Source: IDS-8 sp035304345 (GTDB lineage Bacteria > Pseudomonadota > Gammaproteobacteria > Steroidobacterales > Woeseiaceae). From it: 64,000 nucleotides of DNA. The stretch covers positions 1-64,000 of the forward strand of contig DATGQE010000070.1 in assembly GCA_035304345.1 (NCBI GenBank), given 5' to 3'. The position numbers were made by a program, and so were the translations under genes. The notes under the pieces are model-generated. The model saw only the letters and a list, made by a program, of their open reading frames with translations. It searched no databases and was not told the origin of the DNA. Shown piece after piece: positions 52,029 to 61,393 of this stretch (positions are counted from its first letter, which is position 1; every line of letters begins with the position of its first letter).

Positions 52029-55000
52029 TCAGGGCGTTTTCAAGTCACGCTGCCAGTAGAACGGCTCCGTGCGGCGATTGCCGGTCACCGTCTCGTGCAG
52101 CGTGGCCGCCTCGTACAGTCGCCCGTTCAGCATGACCATGGATACGCGATCCGAGGCGAACACGTCCTCGAGGACGTCGGCGTCGATCACGACGAGATCG
52201 GCGAGCTTGCCCGGCTCCAGCGAGCCCAGGTCCGCGGCGAACCCGAGCGCCGTCGCCGGCACGATCGTCGCGGCACGCAGCGCTTCGACCGGCGACATGC
52301 CGCCCTGCACGAAGCCCCAGATCTCCCAATGCGACGCAAGGCCTTCCCGCTGCCCGTGAGCGCCGATGCTCACGAGCACGCCGCGCTCCGCGAGCAGGCG
52401 CGCCGTTGCCGCGCTGGCGGCATGGTGATACTCGCTTTCCGGCGCCTTGGTACGGCGCACCGCACGGGGCCGGAGGACGTCGGGCGGCACGAAGCGCGAC
52501 AGGATCGGGTGCTCCCAGACGTTCGTTTCCTGGTACCAGTACGTCTCGCCGCTCAGGCCGCCGTAGGTGACCACCAGCGTCGGCGTGTAGGCGACCTTCG
52601 TCTGGCTCCAGAACTGCAGGACGTCGTCGTACAGCATGCCCTGCGGCAGGTTGTGCTCGATGGTGCTGTTGCCGTCGGCCACCATGGACAAGTCCATGTG
52701 GAACAGCGACGCCCCCTCGGTCACGACGAGCACGTTCTCCTCGCGCGCCGCGACGACCACTTGCTGGCGCTGCTCGCGCCGCGGCTGGTTGTAGTTCTTG
52801 ATGCTGATCGCACCCTGCGCCGCGAGGCGCCTGACGTGGCCGCGCGCATCCTCGAGCGAATCGATCTTCGCGAACGAGGTCGACTTCGCACCGTACACGA
52901 CGTCGCCGGTGGAGAAGATGCGCGGCGCGAGGATGCGGCCGGTACGCTGCATCTCGGCCGCGACGAATACCTCTTCGGCGTCGTTCGACGGGTCGTGGAT
53001 CGTCGTCACGCCGAAGGCGAGGGTCGCGTAGGCGGACCAGTTCTGCTCCGGAACGATGCCGTTCTGCCCCTGGGGCCCGTGCGCGTGCGCGTCGATGAGT
53101 CCCGGGATGACGGCCTTGCCCGAGACGTCCACGACCCTGGCATCGCGCGGCACCTCGACGGCATCGCGGCTGCCCACCGCGCGAATCCGGTTGCCTTCGA
53201 CGAGTACGACGCCGTCCTCGAGCACGCCGCCGTCCGGCTCCGACATCGTGACGACGCGGGCGCCGACGAGCGCGACGGTGCCGGCGGGCACGTCGCTCTC
53301 GAGCCGCACCGACAGCACGGTGCCTTCGGTCGGCGCGCGGTAGCCGTCGTCGCCGTCCGGCGGCGGGAACAGCTCGGCAATGCCGGCACGGTACGCGACC
53401 GGCCCCAGGGTCCACCACAGCGTCGCGCCGTCCGCGGTCCAGCTCGGATAGCTGCCGCCGTCGCCGCTCGCGCGCGTCATCGGCACGCCGCCGACCGTCG
53501 TCCCGACCTCGAGGGGCAGTCCGCCCGGCGGCAGCGGCACGACGTAGACGTGGAAGTTCTCGCGGTAAGCGAGGTGCCGGTCGTCGGGCGACACTTCGAA
53601 GCGCACCACGTGCTGGCCGGTCGCGTGCACGTGCGGCGCTTCGCCGTTCAGGTCGACGCTCACGAGCTGGCGCTTGTCGCCCTGCTGGCGGGTGAGGTAC
53701 AGGCGATCGCCGCGCGCACCGAAATGGGGATGAGTGCCGTCGTCGGTCACGCGCCGTGCCTCGCCGCCGCGCGCCGGCATGATGAACACGCCGGTGTCGA
53801 CGGACCACGCGGGCGACGTGAGATCGCCGCCGGCTACCGCCTCGAACACGACCTGGCGTCCGTCCGGCGAGAACCGCGGGTTCAGGTAATGACCCGGACG
53901 CTCTGTGAGCCGCGTGCTGCGGCCCCCGGATGCCGGCACGCTGTGCACGTGCCCGAGCTCGCGGTCGTCCCAGGTCACGAACACGATCGTCCTGCCGTCG
54001 CGCGACCACGAGGGGAACAGCTCGAAATGGTCGCGGGCATCGCTCGTCAGCGCACGGGGAGCGCCGCCGGACACCGGCTTGACGTACAACACCCCCGCGC
54101 TCTCGTAGACGAGGCGTGAGCCATCCGGCGACACCGCCGCGTGACGGATCATGCGCGTGTCGAACGTGCGTGGCGCGACCTCGATGGCGGGTCGCGGCGG
54201 ATCGTACACGGTCCGCGTGTCGCGGACACGGAAGGGAATGTCGCGCACCTCGCGGGTGGCGACGTCGATGTGCCGTATGCCGCCGCCGGCCCAGAACACG
54301 ATGCTCTTCGAGTCCGGCGTCCAGTCCATGTTCGGGTAGACGCCGTGCACGGCCCAGACTTCCTGCAGGTCCTGGTCGAGCGCGTCGTAGATCGGCCATT
54401 CCCGTCCGCTTTCGAGATCCTTCAGGAACAGCGAGGGCGGAGCGGTCCTGCCCTCCGTGCGGCGCACGAACGCGAGGTAGCGGCCGTTCGGCGACGGCGT
54501 CGGGCGCACGGCTCCCCCGGCGCCCGTGACGAAGCTTTCGGACGTACCCCGCTCGAGGTCGTGACGCCGGATCTCGAAGATCTGGGCGTTCGAATCCTGT
54601 GCGTACTGGAAGACGTTGCCCGGGGTGGCGTCGAACGTGTAGTACAGGTAGCGGCCGTCCGGCGAGAACGCGGGCTCGCCCAGCTCCTTCTGGAAGCTCT
54701 CGTTGGGACGCTCGACCACGGCGATGCCGTCGCCGCCGTGCACGTGCCAGAGCCAGATCTCGCCGGTCCCGAGCGAGCGGCGCGTGGTGAAATGCTTGCG
54801 GGCCGCGATGTACTGGCCGTCGGGCGACCACCAGGGATTGTTGAGCAGCCTGAAATCCTCGTGCGTGAGCTGGCGCTTGCCGCTGCCGTCCGCATTCATG
54901 ATCCAGATGTTGTCGCCGCCGCCCGCGTCGCTCGTGTAGGCGATCTGCGTGCCGTCCGGCGAGAAGCGCGGCTGCATGGACCAGGCAAGCCCGCTGTCGA

Positions 55001-55265
55001 TAGCGCGTGCTTCGCCGCCCTCGATCGGCAACAGGTAGATGTCGCCCAGGAGGTCGAACGCGATCGTCCGGCCGTCGGGGCTCACGTCGAGGCTCATCCA
55101 CGTGCCGCTCGTGGTGTCGATGGTGATGCGCCGCGAGTCGCCCGGCGGATTGTTCACGTCCCAGCGTTCTTCCGTATCCTCCCCGGCGGCGAAGGCCGCC
55201 GACGTAAACACCATCGCGCAGCATACCGCGAGCGGGAACAGGCTCGCCTTGTTGTCGTTCATCAT
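52029..55265 (-). CDS. PD40 beta-propeller / amidohydrolase fusion, exported
   Basis: This large exported protein of 1078 residues has a signal peptide ending FAAG. A long array of PD40/TolB-like blades (about 45-620) is marked by repeated FSPDG, VSPDGR and WSPDG motifs. A C-terminal amidohydrolase domain (about 690-1075) has the metal motif DAHAHG and a Lys/His region. It resembles imidazolonepropionase/prolidase-like members. The enzyme probably acts on peptides or cyclic amides in the periplasm; the substrate is unknown. Several gammaproteobacteria with rich peptidase sets have such fusions. Confidence 0.9.
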   Translation of the reverse strand: MMNDNKASLFPLAVCCAMVFTSAAFAAGEDTEERWDVNNPPGDSRRITIDTTSGTWMSLDVSPDGRTIAFDLLGDIYLLPIEGGEARAIDSGLAWSMQPRFSPDGTQIAYTSDAGGGDNIWIMNADGSGKRQLTHEDFRLLNNPWWSPDGQYIAARKHFTTRRSLGTGEIWLWHVHGGDGIAVVERPNESFQKELGEPAFSPDGRYLYYTFDATPGNVFQYAQDSNAQIFEIRRHDLERGTSESFVTGAGGAVRPTPSPNGRYLAFVRRTEGRTAPPSLFLKDLESGREWPIYDALDQDLQEVWAVHGVYPNMDWTPDSKSIVFWAGGGIRHIDVATREVRDIPFRVRDTRTVYDPPRPAIEVAPRTFDTRMIRHAAVSPDGSRLVYESAGVLYVKPVSGGAPRALTSDARDHFELFPSWSRDGRTIVFVTWDDRELGHVHSVPASGGRSTRLTERPGHYLNPRFSPDGRQVVFEAVAGGDLTSPAWSVDTGVFIMPARGGEARRVTDDGTHPHFGARGDRLYLTRQQGDKRQLVSVDLNGEAPHVHATGQHVVRFEVSPDDRHLAYRENFHVYVVPLPPGGLPLEVGTTVGGVPMTRASGDGGSYPSWTADGATLWWTLGPVAYRAGIAELFPPPDGDDGYRAPTEGTVLSVRLESDVPAGTVALVGARVVTMSEPDGGVLEDGVVLVEGNRIRAVGSRDAVEVPRDARVVDVSGKAVIPGLIDAHAHGPQGQNGIVPEQNWSAYATLAFGVTTIHDPSNDAEEVFVAAEMQRTGRILAPRIFSTGDVVYGAKSTSFAKIDSLEDARGHVRRLAAQGAISIKNYNQPRREQRQQVVVAAREENVLVVTEGASLFHMDLSMVADGNSTIEHNLPQGMLYDDVLQFWSQTKVAYTPTLVVTYGGLSGETYWYQETNVWEHPILSRFVPPDVLRPRAVRRTKAPESEYHHAASAATARLLAERGVLVSIGAHGQREGLASHWEIWGFVQGGMSPVEALRAATIVPATALGFAADLGSLEPGKLADLVVIDADVLEDVFASDRVSMVMLNGRLYEAATLHETVTGNRRTEPFYWQRDLKTP

Positions 55266-55371
55266 CCGGTTCCGGTCGGGATCGAGACCGCGATGTTAAA
55301 GAAGCGGGGGCGCGAGCGCGAATACCGAACGGTCCGCGCGCCCGCGCGCGCTCGCCGACGGGAGAGGTCCT

Positions 55372-55387
55372 GGCGCCGGCCGGCGCC
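55372..55387. repeat. 16-base perfect palindrome
   Basis: GGCGCCGGCCGGCGCC reads the same on both strands. It lies two bases beyond the stop codon of the aminotransferase gene. It could form a strong hairpin at the 3' end of that mRNA but has no T run, so an intrinsic terminator is not proven. Confidence 0.5.
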
Positions 55388-55389
55388 GT

Positions 55390-56895
55390 TCAGGCGGTCG
55401 GGGTCTCGACCAGCGCGCGCCGGGTCAGCTCCACGACGAGATCGACTTCGGCCTCGTTCATGTGGAACCAGGGCGTGTAACGCAGCGAGTTGACGCCGCC
55501 GTGGATCACCCCTAAGCCGTGCCGCCGCAGCCAGTCCTCGACGCTGTCGGCCCCGTAGCACTTGTAGCGGGGATGGAGCTCGCAGCTCAGCAGCAGCCCC
55601 GTGCCCTGCACGCGAGTGATCGCGTCGCCGAGCTCCGCTGCGAGCCGCTCGAGCTTCTCGCGCAGGCGGAGGCCGCGCTCCCGGATGTTCGCGCGCACCT
55701 CGGGGGTGATGGCGTCGAGCACCGCCACGGCGACGTCCATCGCGCGCGGGTTGCTGGTCATCGTGTTGCCGTAGACGCCGTAGCGGTAAAGCTCCGCGGC
55801 GCGTCCCTTGAGCGCCAGCACGGACAGCGGGTATTGACCGGCGTTCAAGGCCTTCGAGTAGGTCTCCATGTCCGGGGGCGGCAGGTCGCGGAACCCGGGA
55901 TAGTCCACGATCGACAGGACCCCGTGCGCGCGCAGGCCGGCCTGGATGGAATCCACGAGCAACAGCGTGCCATGCTGCTCGGTGAGCTCGCGGGCGCGGC
56001 GGTAGAACTCCGGCGTCACCGCCTCGCCGGGATTGCCTTCGCCCATCACCGGTTCCATGAAGAACGCCTCGATGAACACGTTCTCGCGTTCCGCGTCCTC
56101 GAACACCGCCTCCAGGTCGGCGACGTCGTTCTGGCGCACCGTCAGCAGGTAATCCGTCTCCCGGTAGGACGCCAGGTACTTCCGGTAGGTCTTCTGCGTG
56201 GAATGCGAGAACCGCGCCGGGCGATCCGTGCGTCCGTGGAAGCTGCCCTTCATGGTGAGGCCGCGGATCTCGCGCCCGGCGTACCGTCCGCCCGGGTCCG
56301 TCATCTCCCGGCTGCCGATGTCGGCGATCCGGGAGGCGACGGAAACGGCCTCGGACCCGCTGTTCAGGCACATGAAGCGGGTGAACGGCGAGCCGCCGCG
56401 CGTGTGGCCGATCTCCCGGCGCAGGCGCTCGATGAAGCGCATCTGGCTCACGTTCGGCGTCATGACGTTCGCCATGACGTGCGGCTGGTTCATGGCGTCC
56501 AGCACGGCCGCCGGGGCATGGCCGAGCCCGAGCATTCCGTAGCCGCCGCAGTCGTACACGATCGCGCCTTTCAGCGTGACGATCCATGGGCCCTGCGCTG
56601 CGAGGGTGACGTAGGGGTTCACGGTATCCGGCGCGTAGAAGTTGATGAACCCGTCCTGCACGCGTCGCGCCTGCTCGATCTCGTCGAGCGCGAGCAACTC
56701 CGGGTACTGCTCCCCGAGCCGCGGCAGTGTCTGCCGCGCCCGCTCGATCGCGACCGCGAGATTGCGGTCGTGCGCGAGAAAGGCCGCGATCGTCTCGTCG
56801 GGCAGGCCGGTCGTCGCCATGCCGCCGCCCGAGCGGCGGATCTCGTGCAGTGACGTGAGCGGATCGCGCGAGCCGGTGTCGACGGGCTGAATCAT
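55390..56895 (-). CDS. Class III PLP-dependent aminotransferase
   Basis: This aminotransferase fold protein of 501 residues has PLP-binding SGSEAV (179-184) and SFHGRT (218-223), EPVMGEG (281-287), the cofactor Asp315 and Gln318 in VDSIQAG, and the Schiff-base Lys348 in ETYSKALNAG. The N-terminus is longer than in ornithine or GABA aminotransferases. The usual DE-x-Q pattern reads DSIQ. The closest feel is the group annotated as lysine or beta-amino acid aminotransferases; the substrate cannot be fixed. CAGGAAAGG lies ahead of the ATG. Confidence 0.88.
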   Translation of the reverse strand: MIQPVDTGSRDPLTSLHEIRRSGGGMATTGLPDETIAAFLAHDRNLAVAIERARQTLPRLGEQYPELLALDEIEQARRVQDGFINFYAPDTVNPYVTLAAQGPWIVTLKGAIVYDCGGYGMLGLGHAPAAVLDAMNQPHVMANVMTPNVSQMRFIERLRREIGHTRGGSPFTRFMCLNSGSEAVSVASRIADIGSREMTDPGGRYAGREIRGLTMKGSFHGRTDRPARFSHSTQKTYRKYLASYRETDYLLTVRQNDVADLEAVFEDAERENVFIEAFFMEPVMGEGNPGEAVTPEFYRRARELTEQHGTLLLVDSIQAGLRAHGVLSIVDYPGFRDLPPPDMETYSKALNAGQYPLSVLALKGRAAELYRYGVYGNTMTSNPRAMDVAVAVLDAITPEVRANIRERGLRLREKLERLAAELGDAITRVQGTGLLLSCELHPRYKCYGADSVEDWLRRHGLGVIHGGVNSLRYTPWFHMNEAEVDLVVELTRRALVETPTA

Positions 56896-57009
56896 CGGTT
56901 ACGACCTTTCCTGGGGGGAAACCAAGCATTGTAACGAAGTTCGCCGGACCCGTGCCGCGGGCGGCGCACGATCTGGAACATGCGGCCGCGAGGCGCTCGT
57001 CGTACCCGC

Positions 57010-57015
57010 TACAAT
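57010..57015 (+). promoter_or_regulatory. Predicted -10 for the ABC-F gene
   Basis: TACAAT (five of six) lies eight bases before ATG 57024, so transcription would begin about at the start codon and give a leaderless mRNA. The -35 region is poor. Confidence 0.4.
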
Positions 57016-57023
57016 CGCGACCC

Positions 57024-58919
57024 ATGCTGAAGTTCTCAGGGATGTCCATCCGGCGCGGCCCGCGGCTGCTGCTCGCGGATGTCGATCTCACGATCTACCC
57101 GGGCCAGAAGGTCGGCGTGGTCGGGGCCAACGGCAGCGGCAAGTCGAGCCTGTTCGCCGCCATCCTGGGCGAGCTGGCGCCGGATGCCGGCGAGGTGGCC
57201 TTTCCCCGCGATTGGGTGGTGTCGCACGTCGCGCAGGAGACCCCATCCGATGCGCGTCCGGCGCTCGAGTACGTGCTGGACGGCGACGCCGAGCTCAGGG
57301 AAGTGCAGGCGGCGATCGCCGCCGCCGAGGCCCGCAATGACGGCCCGGCGCTCGCGCGCCTGCATGCCAGGCTCGACGACATCGGCGGCTACGCCGCGGA
57401 GAGCCGCGCGGCGCGTCTCCTGCACGGGCTCGGCTTTGCGCCGGGCGACGAATTGCGGCCGGTCGATGCGTTCTCCGGCGGCTGGCGCGTGCGACTCAAC
57501 CTTGCGCGCGCGCTGATGTGCCGTTCGTCGCTGCTCCTCCTGGACGAGCCCACGAACCACCTCGACCTCGACGCCGTCATCTGGCTCGAAGGCTGGCTCC
57601 AGGCGTATCCCGGGACTCTGCTCCTCGTCTCACACGATCGTGACTTCCTCGACGCCGTGACCGACCGCATCGTGCACCTGGAGCACGGGCGCGCCGAGCT
57701 CTACGTCGGCAACTATTCCTCGTTCGAGCGCCAGCGCGCGGAAAGGCTGGCGCGCACGCAGGCTGCTTACGAGAAACAGCAGCGGGAGATCGCGCGCATC
57801 CGCGCGTTCGTCGATCGCTTCCGGGCCAAGGCGAGCAAGGCGCGCCAGGCGCAGAGCCGCATCAAGGCGCTGGAGCGCATGGAGCTCATCGTTCCGGCGC
57901 ACGTCGATTCCCCGTTTCGCTTCGCGCTGCAGGAGCCCGTCAAGACACCGAATCCGCTGCTCACGCTGCGTGACGCTGCCGTCGGGTACGACGGGAAGAA
58001 CGTGCTGTCGTCGCTCGAGCTCACTCTCGCCCCGGGCGACCGGGTGGGCCTTCTCGGCCCGAACGGCGCGGGCAAATCGACGCTCATCAAGCTGCTGGCA
58101 GGACGGCTGCCGCTCGCCTCCGGCGAGCGCGAGGCGGCCCGCGACCTCGACATCGGCTACTTCGCACAGCACCAGCTCGACCAGCTCGATCCCGGGCGAA
58201 CGGTCATCGAGCACCTGGCCGCGATCGATCCCGCGGCGCCCGAAGCGCGGCTGCGTGCGTATCTCGGCGGTTTCGGCTTTTCCGGCGACGACGTGTTCCG
58301 ACCGACGGCGCCGTTCTCCGGCGGCGAGAAGTCGAGACTCGCACTCGCGTTGCTCGTGTATCGCCGTCCCAACCTGCTGCTCCTCGACGAGCCCACGAAT
58401 CACCTCGACCTCGACATGCGCGAGGCGCTGGCTGTCGCGCTGCAGGACTTCGCCGGGGCCATGGTGATCGTGTCGCACGATCGTCACCTGCTGCGCGTCA
58501 CGACGGACCGCTTGCTGCTCGTCAGCGACGGGCGCCTGTCGGTGTTCCAGGGGAGTCTCGACGACTACCCGGCGTGGCTCGCCGCGCGCGAGCGCGGGGC
58601 GGCGCGCGGGCGTGACGGGGAGGCTGCCGGCCTTTCGGCCCGCGAGCGGCGGCGCCAGGCGGCGGAGGCCCGCCGCCGGCTCGCCCCGTGGCGGCGCCGG
58701 GCCAGCGAAGCGGAAGCGGCCCTCGAGCGGCTCGAAGCCCGCCGCCGCGAGATCGAGGCGCAGCTTGCCGATCCGGCGCTGTACGTCGACGAGCGGCGTG
58801 ACGAGCTCAGGGCGCTCGTGGCCGAGCAGGCCGCGAACGCGCGCGAGCGCGAGCGCTGCGAAGCCGCCTGGCTGGCGGCGACCGAGGTCCTGGAGCAGGC
58901 CGGCGACTCGCAGCCGTAA
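57024..58919 (+). CDS. ABC-F family ATPase (YheS-like)
   Basis: This cytoplasmic protein has two ABC domains and no membrane part; ABC-F proteins bind the ribosomal E site. The 631 residues comprise ABC1 (Walker A GANGSGKSS, signature FSGGWRVRLNLARAL, DEPTNHLDL), the interdomain arm with the basic helix QSRIKALERME, ABC2 (Walker A GPNGAGKST, FSGGEKSRLALALL, DEPTNHLDL), and a basic and acidic C-terminal coiled coil (about 550-625). The layout is that of YheS/Uup. No ribosome binding site precedes the start. Confidence 0.95.
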   Translation: MLKFSGMSIRRGPRLLLADVDLTIYPGQKVGVVGANGSGKSSLFAAILGELAPDAGEVAFPRDWVVSHVAQETPSDARPALEYVLDGDAELREVQAAIAAAEARNDGPALARLHARLDDIGGYAAESRAARLLHGLGFAPGDELRPVDAFSGGWRVRLNLARALMCRSSLLLLDEPTNHLDLDAVIWLEGWLQAYPGTLLLVSHDRDFLDAVTDRIVHLEHGRAELYVGNYSSFERQRAERLARTQAAYEKQQREIARIRAFVDRFRAKASKARQAQSRIKALERMELIVPAHVDSPFRFALQEPVKTPNPLLTLRDAAVGYDGKNVLSSLELTLAPGDRVGLLGPNGAGKSTLIKLLAGRLPLASGEREAARDLDIGYFAQHQLDQLDPGRTVIEHLAAIDPAAPEARLRAYLGGFGFSGDDVFRPTAPFSGGEKSRLALALLVYRRPNLLLLDEPTNHLDLDMREALAVALQDFAGAMVIVSHDRHLLRVTTDRLLLVSDGRLSVFQGSLDDYPAWLAARERGAARGRDGEAAGLSARERRRQAAEARRRLAPWRRRASEAEAALERLEARRREIEAQLADPALYVDERRDELRALVAEQAANARERERCEAAWLAATEVLEQAGDSQP

Positions 58920-58937
58920 GGTGCGCTGGCCGGCGGC

Positions 58938-60653
58938 CTATTGCCGGCCGGCGTCGCCGGACCGGACTGGCGCGAAACGCAGCCCGAAGAAATCGCCTTC
59001 GTTCCAGGTCGGGCGTGCCGTGGCATTGGCGACCGCCAGCCCGATGCGCACGTTGGCACGGGCAAAGCCCAGGGCCGATTCCCAGTGCACCGGCCTCGAG
59101 GCATCGTCACTGGGCCTGTGGTAGTGCCGCTGCATGTGCTCCTGGAACGCCGCGGCGCCGTTCGCCTCGGGATCGCTCGAGCCGAACCCCGGCACCAGGA
59201 ACACCGAGGGCACGCCCTGGCGCACGAACGAGTACTGGTCGCTGCGGATGAAGATCACCTCTTCCGGGAAAGGATCGGGCGCGAGCTCGAGACCTTCGCC
59301 GGCGATCGCCGCTTCGATCACGTCGCCGAGCGACGAATGCTCCGCGCCGAACGCGATGATCTCCGTGATCGGGAACAGAAACAGCGGCATGTCGAGGTTC
59401 ACGTTGGCGACGATCGAGCGTGGCGGGACGGTGGGGTAGTGCGCGAAATAGTCGGAGCCGAGCAGCCCGCGTTCCTCGCCGGTCACGGCGATGAACAGGA
59501 TCGAGCGGCGCGGCGGCTCCGGCTGCGCCGCGATCGCGCGGGCCGCCTCGATCATCAGGGCGACGCCCATCGCGTTGTCGTAATAGCCGTTGTAGATGTC
59601 GTCGCCGTCCACCGCCTCGCCGATGCCGACGTGGTCGAGGTGCGCCGAGTAGACGACGTATTCGTCGCGGAGAGCGGGATCGGCGCCTTCGACGATGCCG
59701 ATCACGTTGGGGCTCGAGAGGTCCTCGTGGTCCGTATGGCGCGCGAGCGTCACCTCGACGCCGAGCGGCGTCGAGAGGGGCCGGCCGGCTTCCGCCGCGT
59801 CCAGCGCCTCCTCGTAGGACACGGGAGCCCCTGCGAACAGTGCGCGCGCCACGTCCTCGTGGACGAACGCGCCGCCCTCGAGCTCGGGGTGATAGTCCTG
59901 CACGTTCCCGGATGCGTCCGTCCAGGCCATCGCGGGCAGGCCGGCGTTGAGCGTGATCAGCTCCCAGGTGTAGCGCTGCTGGTCGACGCGCGTGCGCATG
60001 ACGATCACGCCGACGGCACCGCGTGCGACGAGCTCGCGGCTCTTGGTGCGGCCGGAAGAGTAGAATGCGCGCTCGTTGTGCGGGAAGGTCGGCGGTGCGC
60101 CGCCGAAAATGAGCGCGATCCGGCCTTCGAGGTCGATGCCCTCGAAATCGGAATAGCCCATGTCCGGGGCGTGCACGCCGAAGCCCGCGAACACGACGCC
60201 GGCACGCACGCTCGTTTCCGCGCGCACATCGTCGCCCGACATGAGGAAGTCCTGCTTCCAGGCGAGGCGTTCGTCCCCATCGTCGCGGTGCACGATGAAC
60301 GTGGCGCCGTCCGCGTCCAGCCGGGCGGCCCGGAGGGGCACCGGCTGGTACCAGCCGTCCGTGCCGCCGGGCGTGAGCCCGAGCTGCTCGAACTGGCGGG
60401 CGACGTAGGCCGCCGCATCGTCGTAGCCCGCGGTGCCCGTCATGCGGCCCGTGCGCTCGTCGGAAGCGAGGTAGTCGAGGTGCGCCTGCAGGCGTGCGGT
60501 CGTGATGACGGCCAGCGCATCGCCGGCCGGGGCCGCTGCGGCCGGCGCGGCGGCCGGCCCGGCAGGTTCCGGCCCGTCGTCGGGTGCCGGCGAGCAGCCG
60601 GCGTACAACAGCGAAAGCGCGAGCAACAGGAGCGGCGGACGGGTGCGCGACAT
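58938..60653 (-). CDS. M28 family zinc peptidase, lipoprotein (paralogue)
   Basis: This is a second exported M28 peptidase of 571 residues. It has a lipobox LLYAGC near residue 20, an Ala/Pro-rich linker and a PA-like insert (VFAGFGVHAPDMGYSDFEG). The catalytic domain has SAHLDHVG, YYDNAMG, TGEERGLLG, NLDMP and the terminal RHYHRPSDD supplying zinc ligands. It shares domain order with the lipoprotein at 29553-31304, so the two are probably old paralogues with different peptide preferences. GGAGA precedes the ATG. It converges on the ABC-F gene. Confidence 0.92.
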   Translation of the reverse strand: MSRTRPPLLLLALSLLYAGCSPAPDDGPEPAGPAAAPAAAAPAGDALAVITTARLQAHLDYLASDERTGRMTGTAGYDDAAAYVARQFEQLGLTPGGTDGWYQPVPLRAARLDADGATFIVHRDDGDERLAWKQDFLMSGDDVRAETSVRAGVVFAGFGVHAPDMGYSDFEGIDLEGRIALIFGGAPPTFPHNERAFYSSGRTKSRELVARGAVGVIVMRTRVDQQRYTWELITLNAGLPAMAWTDASGNVQDYHPELEGGAFVHEDVARALFAGAPVSYEEALDAAEAGRPLSTPLGVEVTLARHTDHEDLSSPNVIGIVEGADPALRDEYVVYSAHLDHVGIGEAVDGDDIYNGYYDNAMGVALMIEAARAIAAQPEPPRRSILFIAVTGEERGLLGSDYFAHYPTVPPRSIVANVNLDMPLFLFPITEIIAFGAEHSSLGDVIEAAIAGEGLELAPDPFPEEVIFIRSDQYSFVRQGVPSVFLVPGFGSSDPEANGAAAFQEHMQRHYHRPSDDASRPVHWESALGFARANVRIGLAVANATARPTWNEGDFFGLRFAPVRSGDAGRQ

Positions 60654-60823
60654 CGGGGTCTCCGGCGGCGGGAAGGACCGCATGATAGCACCGGCCTCCG
60701 CGGGCACAGGCGCCCGCCGGTGCGTCCTGTTCGTGCCCGGTCTACACTAGCGCCCCCGCGACGGTGCGGCGCGGCGCCCGCGGGACGAGCTCGCAGGAAG
60801 CGCTTGCAGGAGAAGGAGGAGAA

Positions 60824-61333
60824 GTGGCACTGACAGTCTACGACGTGGCCATCGCGCCGCTGTCGCGCATGCTGGCGAACCTCGACCGGATCGTGACGCT
60901 CGCCGAGACCTGGGCGGAAGAGCGAAGCATCGATCCGGCGGCGCTGATCCAGGCGCGGCTCTACCCGGACATGCTGCCGTTCGTGTCGCAGGTCCGCATC
61001 GCGACGGATACGGCCAAGGGAGCGGCTGCGCGCCTCGCCGGGACCGAGCTTCCCCGCTGGGCGGACGACGAGGTCACCTTCGCGGACATCCACGCGCGCA
61101 TCCGGAAGGCGATCGATTACCTCGCGACGTTCCGCCCGGAGCAGTTCGAGGGAGCGGAGCAGGCGCGCATCGAGATGAAGCTGCCGAAACGTACGCTCGA
61201 CTTCAGCGGCCGCGACTACATCACGGGTTACGTGCTGCCCAACTTCCATTTTCACGTGACGACGGCCTACGCGATCCTGCGCCACAACGGCGTGCCGATC
61301 GGCAAGCAGGACTATCTCGGGGACACGAGGTAA
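60824..61333 (+). CDS. DUF1993 domain protein
   Basis: This 169-residue protein is an all-helical DUF1993 member (a DinB-like four-helix fold). Family signs are DVAIAPLSRMLANL at the start, ARLYPDMLPFVSQVRIATD, LPRWADDEVTFADI and the C-terminal NFHFHVTTAYAILRHNGVPIGK with clustered His. The GTG start has a perfect AGGAGG at the right distance. The biochemical role of the family is unknown. The RarD-type gene follows on the same strand after 60 bases. Confidence 0.9.
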   Translation: MALTVYDVAIAPLSRMLANLDRIVTLAETWAEERSIDPAALIQARLYPDMLPFVSQVRIATDTAKGAAARLAGTELPRWADDEVTFADIHARIRKAIDYLATFRPEQFEGAEQARIEMKLPKRTLDFSGRDYITGYVLPNFHFHVTTAYAILRHNGVPIGKQDYLGDTR

Positions 61334-61393
61334 GAGGCCCTGCGTGCGCGGCGGCCCCGTGGCGGCCGCGGACGTCGGACGGCTGCACGCCCG

